DNA from: JAAYJR01 sp964563975
GTDB lineage: Bacteria; Bacteroidota; Bacteroidia; Bacteroidales; Prolixibacteraceae
Length of the DNA stretch: 64,000 nt
Assembly (NCBI GenBank): GCA_964563975.1
Contig: CAZLZJ010000006.1
Span: 14,772-78,771, forward strand
Direction: 5' to 3'
Below are positions 34,951-44,675 of the stretch, in pieces. Position numbers and translations under genes: made by a program. Positions within the stretch are counted from its first letter, which is position 1, and each line of letters opens with the position of its first letter. The notes beneath the pieces were generated by a model that was not told the origin of the DNA, did no database searches, and saw only the letters and a list, made by a program, of their open reading frames with translations.

Positions 34951-37900
34951 CTAATGCCCTCTTCCATGACAGTGCTTATATTTCTTTCCGCTTCCGCAGG
35001 GACATAAATCATTCCTGCCAACTTTTTTCTCAACTCTAACGGGCTGAGGCCTTGACCTCTCCTGAGTCTGGGTAATTGCTCCCTTCATTGGGTTTTCCAC
35101 ACCGGGCATATCCGATTTCTGAGTTTTATAACGACTAAGATCTGTCCTTTTTCTTGCTTCTGCCTGTCTTATCTGTTCAGGGCTTTGAATTGGGATCTGC
35201 CCCTTCATCAAGGTAGAAACCACACTCTTATTCACTGAAACCAGCATAACTTTAAAAAGATTGAAAGACTCAAACTTATAGATAAGCAGAGGATCTTTCT
35301 GCTCATAGGTAGCATGCTGCACCGACTGTTTAAGATCATCCATCTCTCTCAGCTGCTCTTTCCATGCCTCATCGATTGTGTTCAGCACTATCTGTTTCTG
35401 ATATGATTTGACCAGCTCCTTACCTTTATTCTGATATGCTTTCTCAAGATTGCAAATTATTTGAAACAGCCGTTTGCCGTCTGTAATAGGAACAACAATA
35501 TTTTTATAAACCTGCGACTTGGTTTCATAAACATTTTTTATCACCGGATATGCTTGTTTTGCTATAGCATCAACTTTTCTATTATACCCTTCGATCATCT
35601 TTTCGTAAATCTGCTGAGTAATTTCGCCAACGTTTAATTTTTTGAAATTTTCTTCAGAGACCGGTGATTCCATAGACAGAAGTCTCATCAGTTCAATATT
35701 AAAGTTTTCAAACTGATCCGCCCCGTAATTTTCATTAACCAGCTCTTCCACCGAATCATACATCATATTAAGCATATCCACGTCCAGACGTTCGCCAAAA
35801 AGGGCGTGCTTTCTCTTTTTATAGATAACCTCTCTTTGGGAATTCATCACGTCGTCATATTCCAGAAGCCTCTTGCGGATGCCAAAGTTATTCTCTTCAA
35901 CTTTCCTTTGAGCCCGCTCAATTGATTTTGAGATCATTGAATGTTGAATAACCTCACCCTCTTTAAGTCCCAATCGATCCATAATACCTGAAATACGATC
36001 AGAACCGAACAGCCTCATCAGGTCATCTTCCAAAGAAACATAAAATTGAGACGACCCCGGGTCACCCTGTCTGCCTGCCCTGCCCCTCAGCTGTCTGTCA
36101 ACCCTTCTGGAGTCGTGCCGCTCCGTACCGACAATGGCAAGCCCTCCGGCTTTTCTGACTTCCGGAGTTAATTTAATATCAGTTCCTCTTCCCGCCATAT
36201 TGGTTGCAATGGTAACAGTTCCTGTCCGGCCTGCTTCTGCAACAATATCAGCTTCTCTTGCATGCAGCTTGGCATTTAGCACATTATGCTTTATCCCCCT
36301 CATTTTCAACATCCTGCTTAGAAGTTCCGATATTTCAACCGAAGTAGTGCCCACAAGCACCGGTCTGCCGGCTTTATTAAGCGTCACTATCTCATCGATA
36401 ACTGCATTATATTTTTCACGTTTTGTCTTATACACCAGATCCTCTCTGTCGTCTCTGATCACAGACTGATTAGTGGGGATAACAACCACCTCAAGTTTAT
36501 AAATATCCCAAAACTCTCCGGCTTCCGTTTCGGCAGTACCTGTCATACCGGCAAGCTTATGGTACATCCTGAAATAGTTCTGCAAGGTAATCGTGGCAAA
36601 GGTTTGTGTTGCAGCTTCCACTTTAACATTTTCCTTAGCCTCAATAGCCTGATGAAGCCCATCCGAATATCTTCGCCCCTCCATTATGCGGCCGGTTTGC
36701 TCATCAACAATTTTAACCTTATTATCAATTACCACATACTCCACATCCTTTTCAAACATAGTGTAAGCTTTCAGCAACTGGATAATTGTGTGCAGCCTTT
36801 CCGACTTAACGGAGTAATTTTGCATCAGCATATCTTTTTTCTCCAGCATCTCATCGTGGGGAAGTCCTGAATTTTCAAGTTCGGCAATTTCTGCCCCCAT
36901 ATCGGGCAACACAAAAAAATCGGGATCGTCAAAACCCTTTGATATAAGGTCAATACCTTTATCTGTCAGTTCAACGGAGTTCAGTTTTTCTTCAATTATA
37001 AAATAGAGAGGATCGGTTACAACATGCATATTTTTATTATTCTCCTGCATATAAAAATTCTCAGTTTTTTGCATAGTTGCTTTCATGCCTTCCTCACTAA
37101 GAAACTTTATAAGAGATTTATTTTTGGGCAATCCTTTATGTGCCCTTAACAATAAGAGCCCGCCCTCCTTTTTTTCATCATCTGTTGCATCCTCTTTAGA
37201 AAGATGATGCTTAGCATCAATGAAAATTTTATTTACAAAATCTCTTTGTGCTTTATATAATCTTTCAACATAACCTTTTAACTCTTCAAACTGCTGATGC
37301 TCACCTTTTGCTACCGGTCCTGATATTATAAGTGGAGTCCGGGCATCGTCTATCAGCACTGAATCAACCTCGTCGACAATGGCGTAATGGTGTTTTCTCT
37401 GAACAAGATCTTCCGGATTGATTGCCATATTATCGCGCAGATAATCAAATCCAAACTCATTGTTGGTCCCATATGTGATATCTGCATAATAAGCCTTCCG
37501 GCGGGCTTCCGAATTTGGCTGGTGCTTATCGATACAATCCACTGTCAGCCCGTGAAATTCATAAATCGGCCCCATCCATTCTGCATCACGCTTTGAGAGG
37601 TAATCATTTACCGTAACTATATGCACCCCCCGCCCGGACAAAGCATTTAAAAATACCGGTAAGGTAGCCGCCAGGGTCTTACCTTCACCTGTTGCCATCT
37701 CTGCTATCTTTCCCTGATGAAGAACTATTCCGCCAATCAGCTGCACATCATAATGAACCATATCCCAGGCAGTAAGGTTTCCTCCTGCCACCCAGCTGTT
37801 TTTCCAAATAGCTTTGTCTCCTTTTATAAATACACTGTCGCGATGGGAAGCCAGGTCTTTATCATACTCCCTGGCTGTAACAACCACCTCCTCATTCTCA

Positions 37901-38268
37901 AAAAATCTCCTGGCAGTCTCTTTAACTATTGCAAATGCAACAGGAAGAATATCATTAAGCACCTTTTCAATTTTGGCAGAGATACTCTCCTCTAATTTAT
38001 CAATCCGGGCATAAAGTGCTTCACTTTCTGTAATATCAATATCTTCAGCCTTAATTGTCAGTTCTTCTATTTGATCTTCCTCTTCTTTAATATAGCTTTT
38101 AACAATCCCGCGCAGTTTGTCTGTTTCATTCCGGAGTTCATCATTAGAAACATTTATAATGCGCCGGTATTCACTTTTAACCTCTTCAAGAAGAGGTGTG
38201 ATCTCTTTAATATCCCTTTCTGATTTATTTCCTAATATTTTACTTAATATCTTGGTTACTAATGCCAT
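34951..38268 (-). CDS. secA: Preprotein translocase ATPase SecA
   Basis: Motor ATPase of the Sec translocase, 1105 residues, full length and with the larger size common in Bacteroidota. NBD1 Walker A is MATGEGKTLAA (about 191-201), with VDEVDSVLIDDARTPL downstream; the protein-crosslinking domain and NBD2 follow, including NMAGRGTDI and GRAGRQGDPG (motif VI). The C-terminus is the SecB/phospholipid-binding zinc motif CPCGSGKKYKHCHGRGH. It lies upstream of lgt on the same strand, with both serving protein export and lipidation. Confidence 0.96.
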   Translation of the reverse strand: MALVTKILSKILGNKSERDIKEITPLLEEVKSEYRRIINVSNDELRNETDKLRGIVKSYIKEEEDQIEELTIKAEDIDITESEALYARIDKLEESISAKIEKVLNDILPVAFAIVKETARRFFENEEVVVTAREYDKDLASHRDSVFIKGDKAIWKNSWVAGGNLTAWDMVHYDVQLIGGIVLHQGKIAEMATGEGKTLAATLPVFLNALSGRGVHIVTVNDYLSKRDAEWMGPIYEFHGLTVDCIDKHQPNSEARRKAYYADITYGTNNEFGFDYLRDNMAINPEDLVQRKHHYAIVDEVDSVLIDDARTPLIISGPVAKGEHQQFEELKGYVERLYKAQRDFVNKIFIDAKHHLSKEDATDDEKKEGGLLLLRAHKGLPKNKSLIKFLSEEGMKATMQKTENFYMQENNKNMHVVTDPLYFIIEEKLNSVELTDKGIDLISKGFDDPDFFVLPDMGAEIAELENSGLPHDEMLEKKDMLMQNYSVKSERLHTIIQLLKAYTMFEKDVEYVVIDNKVKIVDEQTGRIMEGRRYSDGLHQAIEAKENVKVEAATQTFATITLQNYFRMYHKLAGMTGTAETEAGEFWDIYKLEVVVIPTNQSVIRDDREDLVYKTKREKYNAVIDEIVTLNKAGRPVLVGTTSVEISELLSRMLKMRGIKHNVLNAKLHAREADIVAEAGRTGTVTIATNMAGRGTDIKLTPEVRKAGGLAIVGTERHDSRRVDRQLRGRAGRQGDPGSSQFYVSLEDDLMRLFGSDRISGIMDRLGLKEGEVIQHSMISKSIERAQRKVEENNFGIRKRLLEYDDVMNSQREVIYKKRKHALFGERLDVDMLNMMYDSVEELVNENYGADQFENFNIELMRLLSMESPVSEENFKKLNVGEITQQIYEKMIEGYNRKVDAIAKQAYPVIKNVYETKSQVYKNIVVPITDGKRLFQIICNLEKAYQNKGKELVKSYQKQIVLNTIDEAWKEQLREMDDLKQSVQHATYEQKDPLLIYKFESFNLFKVMLVSVNKSVVSTLMKGQIPIQSPEQIRQAEARKRTDLSRYKTQKSDMPGVENPMKGAITQTQERSRPQPVRVEKKVGRNDLCPCGSGKKYKHCHGRGH

Positions 38269-38355
38269 CTTTATTAATCTTTTATTTTTAGTGCAAATTT
38301 AGTCAAATCGTCAGGGCAAAAAAAACTATTATGATACTCAGGTTGATTTAAATTA

Positions 38356-39381
38356 TCAAATAGCTTTTCTTACAGCTTCTTTTTCAGCCTTCTCAATAAC
38401 CTTTTCCATTGAAACCGGCTTACCACCTTTAGCTTTACTCAGATCAGCTGCCTCCATAAAGGCCATTATCTCAATTGTTTCACGAGGATCAAACGGCACA
38501 ACTCCTGAATCAAAAAATTTAACAATTTCATCGAGAAGCGGGTTATATCCGGCATAAGGCCCCAGGTCCAATATCTCTTTTTCGGTAAATACCCTTCCCC
38601 CGTAACCTGCTTTTCCCTGGCGAATTCCTCTGAATGAGCCGATCCTGTTATCGTTCCATACACCCACTACCATATCACTCCCCGGCGAAAATGCCCTGGT
38701 AACCGTCTTACAACCGGCACCCATAACGGTAAAAAGTGTCTCCACACCATGAATGCCGTACCAGAACAGATCAGGATGAGTCTCTTCAAGCGATGCGGGG
38801 CTATATGCTTCAGCACCCAATACTTTTCCTTTCGTTCCATCTTTCAACCGGTCAACTCCGGTAATGTATCTTAACGATGATGCTGAAAAGAGAGGTACCC
38901 CATATTTTTCAGAAGCCTTGAATATTGCAATACCGTCGGCTAATGATGCTGCCATAGGCTTATCAATAAACATGCGTTTCCCGGCTTTCAAAACAGGAAG
39001 AGCCTGCTCCAGATGCCTGCGACCATCGTTAGTTTCAAGAAGCACAACGTCAACTTTCTGTATCAACTCTTCTATGGAACCTGTAATTTCCACCCCCATC
39101 TCCTTTATTTGCTGGGTATATTCTTCAATCCTGTCAACACTCGATTTTATATCCAAACTGCCTTTGGGATATGCGGCAACCACTCTGAAGTTACTATACT
39201 TACTGCCTGCATCGGCAGAATTCAACACTTTGGTAAATGCAATACTGTGTGATGTATCAAGACCTATTATACCAACCCTTTTACCTGCCTGCAAATTGAA
39301 GCTTCCAATCAGTGAAGGAGCAGTTACGATACCGATCCCCGACATTGCCCCGGTTTTTATAAATTTTCTTCTGTCAATCAT
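38356..39381 (-). CDS. Gfo/Idh/MocA-family oxidoreductase with Tat-like leader
   Basis: NAD(P)-dependent sugar or inositol oxidoreductase family, 341 residues. The leader has RRKFIK and a hydrophobic run (GAMSGIGIVTAPSLIGSF), so export by Tat is likely. The dinucleotide-binding segment GIIGLDTSHSIAF departs from the common GxGxxG form. The active-site EKP motif appears as FIDKPMAASLADGIA, so Asp replaces Glu. The substrate is unknown. It lies 45 bases upstream of no obvious partner but just downstream of an alpha/beta hydrolase gene on the same strand; both may handle carbohydrate esters or glycosides. Confidence 0.7.
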   Translation of the reverse strand: MIDRRKFIKTGAMSGIGIVTAPSLIGSFNLQAGKRVGIIGLDTSHSIAFTKVLNSADAGSKYSNFRVVAAYPKGSLDIKSSVDRIEEYTQQIKEMGVEITGSIEELIQKVDVVLLETNDGRRHLEQALPVLKAGKRMFIDKPMAASLADGIAIFKASEKYGVPLFSASSLRYITGVDRLKDGTKGKVLGAEAYSPASLEETHPDLFWYGIHGVETLFTVMGAGCKTVTRAFSPGSDMVVGVWNDNRIGSFRGIRQGKAGYGGRVFTEKEILDLGPYAGYNPLLDEIVKFFDSGVVPFDPRETIEIMAFMEAADLSKAKGGKPVSMEKVIEKAEKEAVRKAI

Positions 39382-39426
39382 AATTTTTTTTATTAAGGTT
39401 TTTTAATATGTAAATACCAGATTATT

Positions 39427-40782
39427 TTATGGTTTTAAAAAATATCTGAAAAACTGATAAATCTGCTCATTTGACAACTCATCAGGTGAGTGCTCCTCAC
39501 GATTGGTCATTGCAACACGACAATCATAACCAAGCAACTTATTCACAGCTACACTGTGATTAAGTGCCCTCCACCTTGAAGGAGGATCTTCAGAACCTCC
39601 GGATACCATAAAAGGTCTTGGTGCCATCAAAGCATGGAGGTCTGTCAGATCAAAACCCTTTTCCATCAATTCCGGATATAATCCTCTTGCCGGGTTTTCC
39701 GTAGTAATCAGGCCGCGTTGTCTCCACGGTTTTTTATGAAACCCCAGATACCACGGCTCCCAATAATTTACCGATGGCCTGGTATTATCAAAAACAATAC
39801 CCGGGTCAGACCAGACAGCACAAGAAAATTTTTCATATAAACAAGAAGCAAACATTGCCCATTTACCCCCAAATGAATGCCCTGTAATACCAATCCTCAA
39901 AGAATCCACCCGGGGCACCTTTGCAAGAACATTCCATGCATTGGCAGCGGCATAACCAAGCATTGACAATGGCTGAACCTTTGCATCGTCAATAGAAGGA
40001 TAGTAGAGCGAATAGGTTTTTTCTTCAGTTGCCTTGGCAGTACCGATTGACAATGTAACAAATCCCTGTTTTGTAAGCTGCAAAGCAAAATCTCTGAGCG
40101 GGCTCCCCTGTCCAATAGCTGTTTCAGGCTCATAATAGACTGTAATAACCGCCGGTCTTTGTCCTCCGCCTTCAGGAATAAGCAGATAACCTTCCGTAGC
40201 TTCACCGGGCATCCAGTAAAAACGTACCCTGTATTGTGTATAACTATCCTTTTTGAGAGAATCAAGATATTCCGGTTGCTGATCAGTAATTATTTCCGGC
40301 CACTTACCCATCATATTTTGCCATGTTTCCAAAATCTCTTTCCGTCGTTCAATCCAGTCAGACGGAGAACTTACCATTCGCCCATCATAAAATTTCAAAG
40401 GTGACCGGTATTGACCAAAATCATTTTCAAACTCTCTATGAGGTTTACAATAATGAAAAACAGCATCCTGATCATCCTCAAAATTATAAAAAGCTGAAGC
40501 AGCACAGTTCCCCAAAGCTTCCGGCTGAGCCGGCACTTCCTTTATGCCACGTCTCTTATAAGCAAAAATAACATTTTCTTTACATAGGTCTTTTTTAAAA
40601 TAAAAACTCAAAATCTGCAAAGGCTGAATCGCATTATGGCCTATTCCGCTAAACCACAGATCATCTGTACAAACGGCAGTCATGCCGAACTTTGCCGAAT
40701 CCTCTTTTTGAATATTACAACCTGCCGTTATTATAACAATAACAACTGTTAAGAGCTTGAAAAAAAATTTCAAATTATTCAT
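39427..40782 (-). CDS. Exported alpha/beta hydrolase lipoprotein, acetyl-esterase-like
   Basis: A 451-residue lipoprotein: signal LLTVVIVIITAGC with lipobox Cys at 22. The C-terminal 300 residues form an alpha/beta-hydrolase: nucleophile elbow GHSFGG (Ser), acid region GSEDPP, and catalytic His in NREEHSP. Before it comes an unfamiliar N-terminal part (residues 35-120) rich in aromatic residues. Polysaccharide deacetylation or glycoside ester cleavage is plausible given exported carbohydrate genes nearby, but no specific family was recognised. It is a candidate partner of the Gfo/Idh gene 45 bases downstream. Confidence 0.6.
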   Translation of the reverse strand: MNNLKFFFKLLTVVIVIITAGCNIQKEDSAKFGMTAVCTDDLWFSGIGHNAIQPLQILSFYFKKDLCKENVIFAYKRRGIKEVPAQPEALGNCAASAFYNFEDDQDAVFHYCKPHREFENDFGQYRSPLKFYDGRMVSSPSDWIERRKEILETWQNMMGKWPEIITDQQPEYLDSLKKDSYTQYRVRFYWMPGEATEGYLLIPEGGGQRPAVITVYYEPETAIGQGSPLRDFALQLTKQGFVTLSIGTAKATEEKTYSLYYPSIDDAKVQPLSMLGYAAANAWNVLAKVPRVDSLRIGITGHSFGGKWAMFASCLYEKFSCAVWSDPGIVFDNTRPSVNYWEPWYLGFHKKPWRQRGLITTENPARGLYPELMEKGFDLTDLHALMAPRPFMVSGGSEDPPSRWRALNHSVAVNKLLGYDCRVAMTNREEHSPDELSNEQIYQFFRYFLKP

Positions 40783-40979
40783 TAACCTGAATATAATTTA
40801 ATTATGGGTCATCAAAGGAAGCCGTTTAAATCCGCGGCTTATATATTCTATAATGTGTTGCAAGTTAGTAATAAAGATTTAAAAATCGCAGGAGTTATTC
40901 AGGAAGATAAAAATTAAAATACCTGTTTTTTTAATTTAAGTAATTGAGGAACTGATTATAAATAGTACTGTTTTTTCAA
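40783..40979. other. Gene-free stretch upstream of the TonB receptor
   Basis: Between the divergent hydrolase gene and the TonB-receptor promoter lie about 200 AT-rich bases. I see no ORF, repeat or riboswitch. The remainder of this 311-base gap holds the promoter and the 5' leader described next. Confidence 0.6.
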
Positions 40980-41009
40980 TTTGCAGATTTATGATATTAA
41001 TTATATTTG
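40980..41009 (+). promoter_or_regulatory. Candidate promoter of the 41 kb TonB receptor
   Basis: TTTG at 40980-40983 and TATATTTG at 41002-41009 with 18 bases between match the Bacteroidota -33/-7 pattern. The predicted leader of about 80 bases (to the ATG at 41094) contains no recognised regulatory fold. Confidence 0.5.
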
Positions 41010-41093
41010 TAGTGCATAAAGCTTCCGTCCTTTCTTCAGGTGCGGTTTTAGCAAATAGTTATAAAATCCTTCGTTATTAAAAATCTTATAAAT

Positions 41094-43304
41094 ATGGCAA
41101 TGAAAATCAGATTATTACTATTATTCTTTTTAACTGTTAATTACCTTAATGCACAACAACAGTATGAAATCAGGGGATATATTTATGATGTTGAAACAAA
41201 CAAGGCCATTCCCAATGCAAATATTGTATTAAAAGGTACAAAAACAGGCTCAAGCTCAGATGCTCAAGGAGTGTTCACCCTTTTTTCTTTTCCCGGCAAA
41301 CAAACATTGAGAGCCACTTCTGTGGGATATCAGGAAAAAGAATTAGAGATTAATGTTCCTGTTGAAGGAGACCGGCTTATCGAAATAGGCATCTCTCCAA
41401 AAAAAATAGGCATTGAAAGTGTTGATGTATTTGGACAGATATATCCGGCAGGAAGAGACACCTCGATAAACAGATTGCCAATATCAATATTACCGGCAAT
41501 TACAAAAATCGATGCAGTTGAAATTGAAAAACAGGGAGCTGTTACCTTAGTTGATGCAGTTAAGTACGTACCGGGAGGATGGACCGAAACCAGAGGACGT
41601 AAAACAAAGCAGTTCTTTACAATAAGGGGACAAAAATATCCATATCCCAATTATTCTATTGATGGTATCTGGCAAAAAGAATTTGAAGAGACCGGATATT
41701 TCTTTTCAGCCTTAGATATTGAATCAATTGAAATTGTGCGGTCAGCAAGTGCTTTGGTCAAAGGTTTATCGGGGCTCACCGGGGTTATTGATGTAAAAAC
41801 AAAAGTGCCTGAAAAAGAGACTGTTTCGGTTCTGGCAAAATATGGTGAGTTAAATAACTATGCAACCAGGATAAATTATGGAAATAAGATAAATGATATC
41901 TCCTTCAACACTTCCGCCTCTCTTTTTGGCACTGACGGCCCTGCAGGCAGGCATGGAAAAGAGAGAATTGCAAACTTCAGCGGAAATATGAATTGGAAAA
42001 TCAATGACAGTTGGAAAATATTTGCCGGAGCAACATATATTTACGGTTCCCGCCAGTTTGTCAATATTGTTGAGCATGGCGCACCAAATATTGCAAGCAG
42101 GGAGGAAGCATATGATCCGCTAAGCACATTAATCAGCTACGTCAAAACTGAATACAAAGGGAAAAACGGTGGAATAACGGAATTGCAGACTAACTTTACA
42201 CACAGAAATGCTGAACACTCAAACTACAATGTTAATCAGAATTCTACCACTCTTACAGAAGAAAAGGATTGGGAATATGGACTTAATTTACTCCACAATC
42301 AACCTTTAAGCCCAACCAATACATTAAGATTCGGAGGGCTGTACAATCACTGGGAAGCTCCCAATGGAAAGCGTTACTATGCAGGCCGCAAGTGCAATGT
42401 ACATACCTGGTCGGGAGTAATTGCCGACGAACAGAAGGCGGGCAGATTCCTTTTTGACGCAGGATTCCGGGTAATAGGGGGATATATTGTTGAATGGGGC
42501 GGCTTTGGCATTGAAGGAAGTGCAGGAGGATTTCAAAATGTTGCCTCTATTGAAAATGAAGCTGCTCCTTTTGAGTGGCAATCTGCACTTGGAGCAACTT
42601 ATCTTTTATCAAGCTCTTTATCTGCACATTACAATTTTTCGGGCGGAACAATAGCACCCCGCAAAGGAAGTCTGACCAACGAAAAAGTTACACCGGAAAC
42701 TGAAGGCAGGTTTCAGCATGACTTGGGAATCAGATATAAATCGCACAAAAACGATGAATTTTCAATAAGCACCTTTTACACTAAAAGAAATAACTCTATT
42801 GACTTTAGCGGCAGTACGATTGTAATGGATAATGATATGGTTATGGAGCTTTATGAAAACCTTGACCGCCGGAGTTATGGCATAGAGTTATCAGGAAAAG
42901 TAAATTTACCCGTAATTAACAGCTCCCTGTTTGCCAATGGTATGCTTATGAAAGGTAAAAAAGGATCAGGATCTGAAATGGAAGATGACAAGCAGCTTCC
43001 GGAGGTGATCTTTAACTCCGGGATTTACTATGACAATTCGGGGATTGATGCCAATCTGTTTGTAAATTATACCGGTCCATATACAAATAACAGATTTGTA
43101 AGTCCGGCATGGGTTGCACAAAATGGTGATTTCCCCCTTGGCGATTTTATAACCCTTGATGCTTCTGCCGGTTATACCTTTAAAGGAAAATTTTCAAAAA
43201 GATTATTTGTTGAAGTGAAAAATATTTTCGATAAATTATATTACACTGTCGGGGGTTATCCCGAATTAGGCAGGGTATTTCAATTTGGCATAAGATTTAA
43301 TTAA
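41094..43304 (+). CDS. TonB-dependent receptor with CarboxypepD-like N-terminal domain
   Basis: Outer-membrane transporter of 736 residues. Signal peptide LLLLFFLTVNYLNAQ, then a carboxypeptidase-regulatory-like domain (RGYIYDVETNKAIPNANIVL, KQTLRATSVGYQEKELEI) and plug domain (GAVTLVDAVKYVPGGWTET, FFTIRGQKYPYPNYSIDGIW, VRSASALVKGLSGLTGVIDV), with the barrel ending GRVFQFGIRFN. It lacks a SusD partner and any adjacent sugar genes, so a siderophore, metal complex or cofactor is more likely than a polysaccharide. It stands alone and is convergent with the VOR operon. Confidence 0.8.
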   Translation: MAMKIRLLLLFFLTVNYLNAQQQYEIRGYIYDVETNKAIPNANIVLKGTKTGSSSDAQGVFTLFSFPGKQTLRATSVGYQEKELEINVPVEGDRLIEIGISPKKIGIESVDVFGQIYPAGRDTSINRLPISILPAITKIDAVEIEKQGAVTLVDAVKYVPGGWTETRGRKTKQFFTIRGQKYPYPNYSIDGIWQKEFEETGYFFSALDIESIEIVRSASALVKGLSGLTGVIDVKTKVPEKETVSVLAKYGELNNYATRINYGNKINDISFNTSASLFGTDGPAGRHGKERIANFSGNMNWKINDSWKIFAGATYIYGSRQFVNIVEHGAPNIASREEAYDPLSTLISYVKTEYKGKNGGITELQTNFTHRNAEHSNYNVNQNSTTLTEEKDWEYGLNLLHNQPLSPTNTLRFGGLYNHWEAPNGKRYYAGRKCNVHTWSGVIADEQKAGRFLFDAGFRVIGGYIVEWGGFGIEGSAGGFQNVASIENEAAPFEWQSALGATYLLSSSLSAHYNFSGGTIAPRKGSLTNEKVTPETEGRFQHDLGIRYKSHKNDEFSISTFYTKRNNSIDFSGSTIVMDNDMVMELYENLDRRSYGIELSGKVNLPVINSSLFANGMLMKGKKGSGSEMEDDKQLPEVIFNSGIYYDNSGIDANLFVNYTGPYTNNRFVSPAWVAQNGDFPLGDFITLDASAGYTFKGKFSKRLFVEVKNIFDKLYYTVGGYPELGRVFQFGIRFN

Positions 43305-43320
43305 ATACTTTTAAGGCGGA

Positions 43321-43875
43321 TCAGAAAGTGCTGTATACAGTCTCAACTATCTCTCCGCCTTTTTTTACTGCTTCCAGATTAATAGGAATGAGCTTGTGAT
43401 ATCTTTCGGGAAGGGAATTTTCCAAGCCTTTTTCCACATTATCCAATTTCAGGATTGGTTTTACTTTAAGAAATGCTCCCAGCATAATCATATTAAACAC
43501 TTTTAAATTACCCATCTCCGATGCCATTCTGGTACCCTGTACTTTATATATATTGATATCCTCTCTTACGGGAGGCTGTAAAATCCCATTCGGGTCATAA
43601 AAGAGGCTCCCCCCCGGCTTAACACTTTCCTCAAATTTATTCATACTTTGCTGATTCAGAATAATAGCTGTATCAAACTTATTAAGCACGGGAGAACTTA
43701 TTCTTTCATCACTTATTATAACGGTTACATTTGCTGTACCTCCCCTCATTTCCGGTCCGTATGACGGAAACCAGGTTACCTCCTTCTCTTCCATTATTCC
43801 TGAATATGCAAGTATCTTACCCATTGACAACACACCCTGGCCGCCAAATCCTGCTATTAATATCTCCTCTGTCAT
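43321..43875 (-). CDS. 2-oxoacid:ferredoxin oxidoreductase gamma subunit (VOR/KOR type)
   Basis: Gamma subunit, 184 residues, of a four-subunit 2-oxoacid:ferredoxin oxidoreductase. The N-terminal FGGQGVLSMGKILA and WFPSYGPEMRGGTANVTVII are the usual fingerprint of this subunit, which binds CoA or the gamma domain fold. The stop lies 17 bases from the convergent TonB receptor stop. It is the last gene of the four-gene unit ferredoxin-alpha-beta-gamma. Confidence 0.9.
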   Translation of the reverse strand: MTEEILIAGFGGQGVLSMGKILAYSGIMEEKEVTWFPSYGPEMRGGTANVTVIISDERISSPVLNKFDTAIILNQQSMNKFEESVKPGGSLFYDPNGILQPPVREDINIYKVQGTRMASEMGNLKVFNMIMLGAFLKVKPILKLDNVEKGLENSLPERYHKLIPINLEAVKKGGEIVETVYSTF

Positions 43876-43894
43876 AAAAACTCAATTAAATTTA

Positions 43895-44674
43895 TTAAAC
43901 CGGATTGCCTTTTTCTCCATCTTTTAAATCTCCGGGCGGATAATAAGGGAACATATTCTCTTCCATCCATCTGTTAGCCTCAACAGGAGTCATTTTCCAT
44001 CCTGAACTGCAAGATGCAACCACTTCAATAAAGGCTGTTCCTTTTTTATCCAATACTTTTTGAATTCCTTTTTTAAGTGCTCTTTTACATTTTCTCACCG
44101 ACACTGCCGTATGAGCTGCCTGTCTGCTTACATAAGAGGTCCCGGGCAACCGGGCAACAATTTCCGTTATATTGATCGGAAAGCCGTTCAACCCGCTTTC
44201 TCTTCCCAATGGAGTGGTAGATGTAACCATGCCTTCAATGGTTGTTGGGGCCATTTGCCCTCCGGTCATTCCATAAATCCCATTATTTATGAATACCACC
44301 AATATATTTTCACCCCTGTTGCATGCATGGATTATTTCGCCTGTACCGATTGAAGCCAGATCACCATCACCCTGATAAGTAAAAACAAATTTTTCAGGGT
44401 TAAGTCTTACTATTCCGGTGGCAACAGCCGGGGCACGGCCGTGGGCCGCTTCCTGCCAGTCTATATCAATATAGTTATAAATAAACACAGAGCACCCCAC
44501 CGGTGAAATACCAATGGTTTTTTCTTTTAAATCCATCTCGTCAATCAGCTCGGCCAGCAGTTTATGAACAACTCCGTGGGTGCAGCCCGGGCAATAATGC
44601 ATTGTAGTGTCGATCAGCAGACCTGACTTTTTATAAACAATATTGTCAGATTTAACAATTGTTGAAATATCCAT
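43895..44674 (-). CDS. 2-oxoacid:ferredoxin oxidoreductase beta subunit (TPP-binding)
   Basis: Thiamine-pyrophosphate-binding subunit, 259 residues: YCPGCTHGVVHKLLAEL near the N-terminus, GDGDLASIGTGEIIHACNRG followed by FINNGIYGMTGGQMAP is the classical GDG-NN TPP motif, and VASCSSGWKMTP closes the cluster. It begins 1 base after the alpha stop. The enzyme oxidatively decarboxylates 2-oxoacids to acyl-CoA and passes electrons to ferredoxin. Confidence 0.92.
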   Translation of the reverse strand: MDISTIVKSDNIVYKKSGLLIDTTMHYCPGCTHGVVHKLLAELIDEMDLKEKTIGISPVGCSVFIYNYIDIDWQEAAHGRAPAVATGIVRLNPEKFVFTYQGDGDLASIGTGEIIHACNRGENILVVFINNGIYGMTGGQMAPTTIEGMVTSTTPLGRESGLNGFPINITEIVARLPGTSYVSRQAAHTAVSVRKCKRALKKGIQKVLDKKGTAFIEVVASCSSGWKMTPVEANRWMEENMFPYYPPGDLKDGEKGNPV

Positions 44675-44675
44675 A

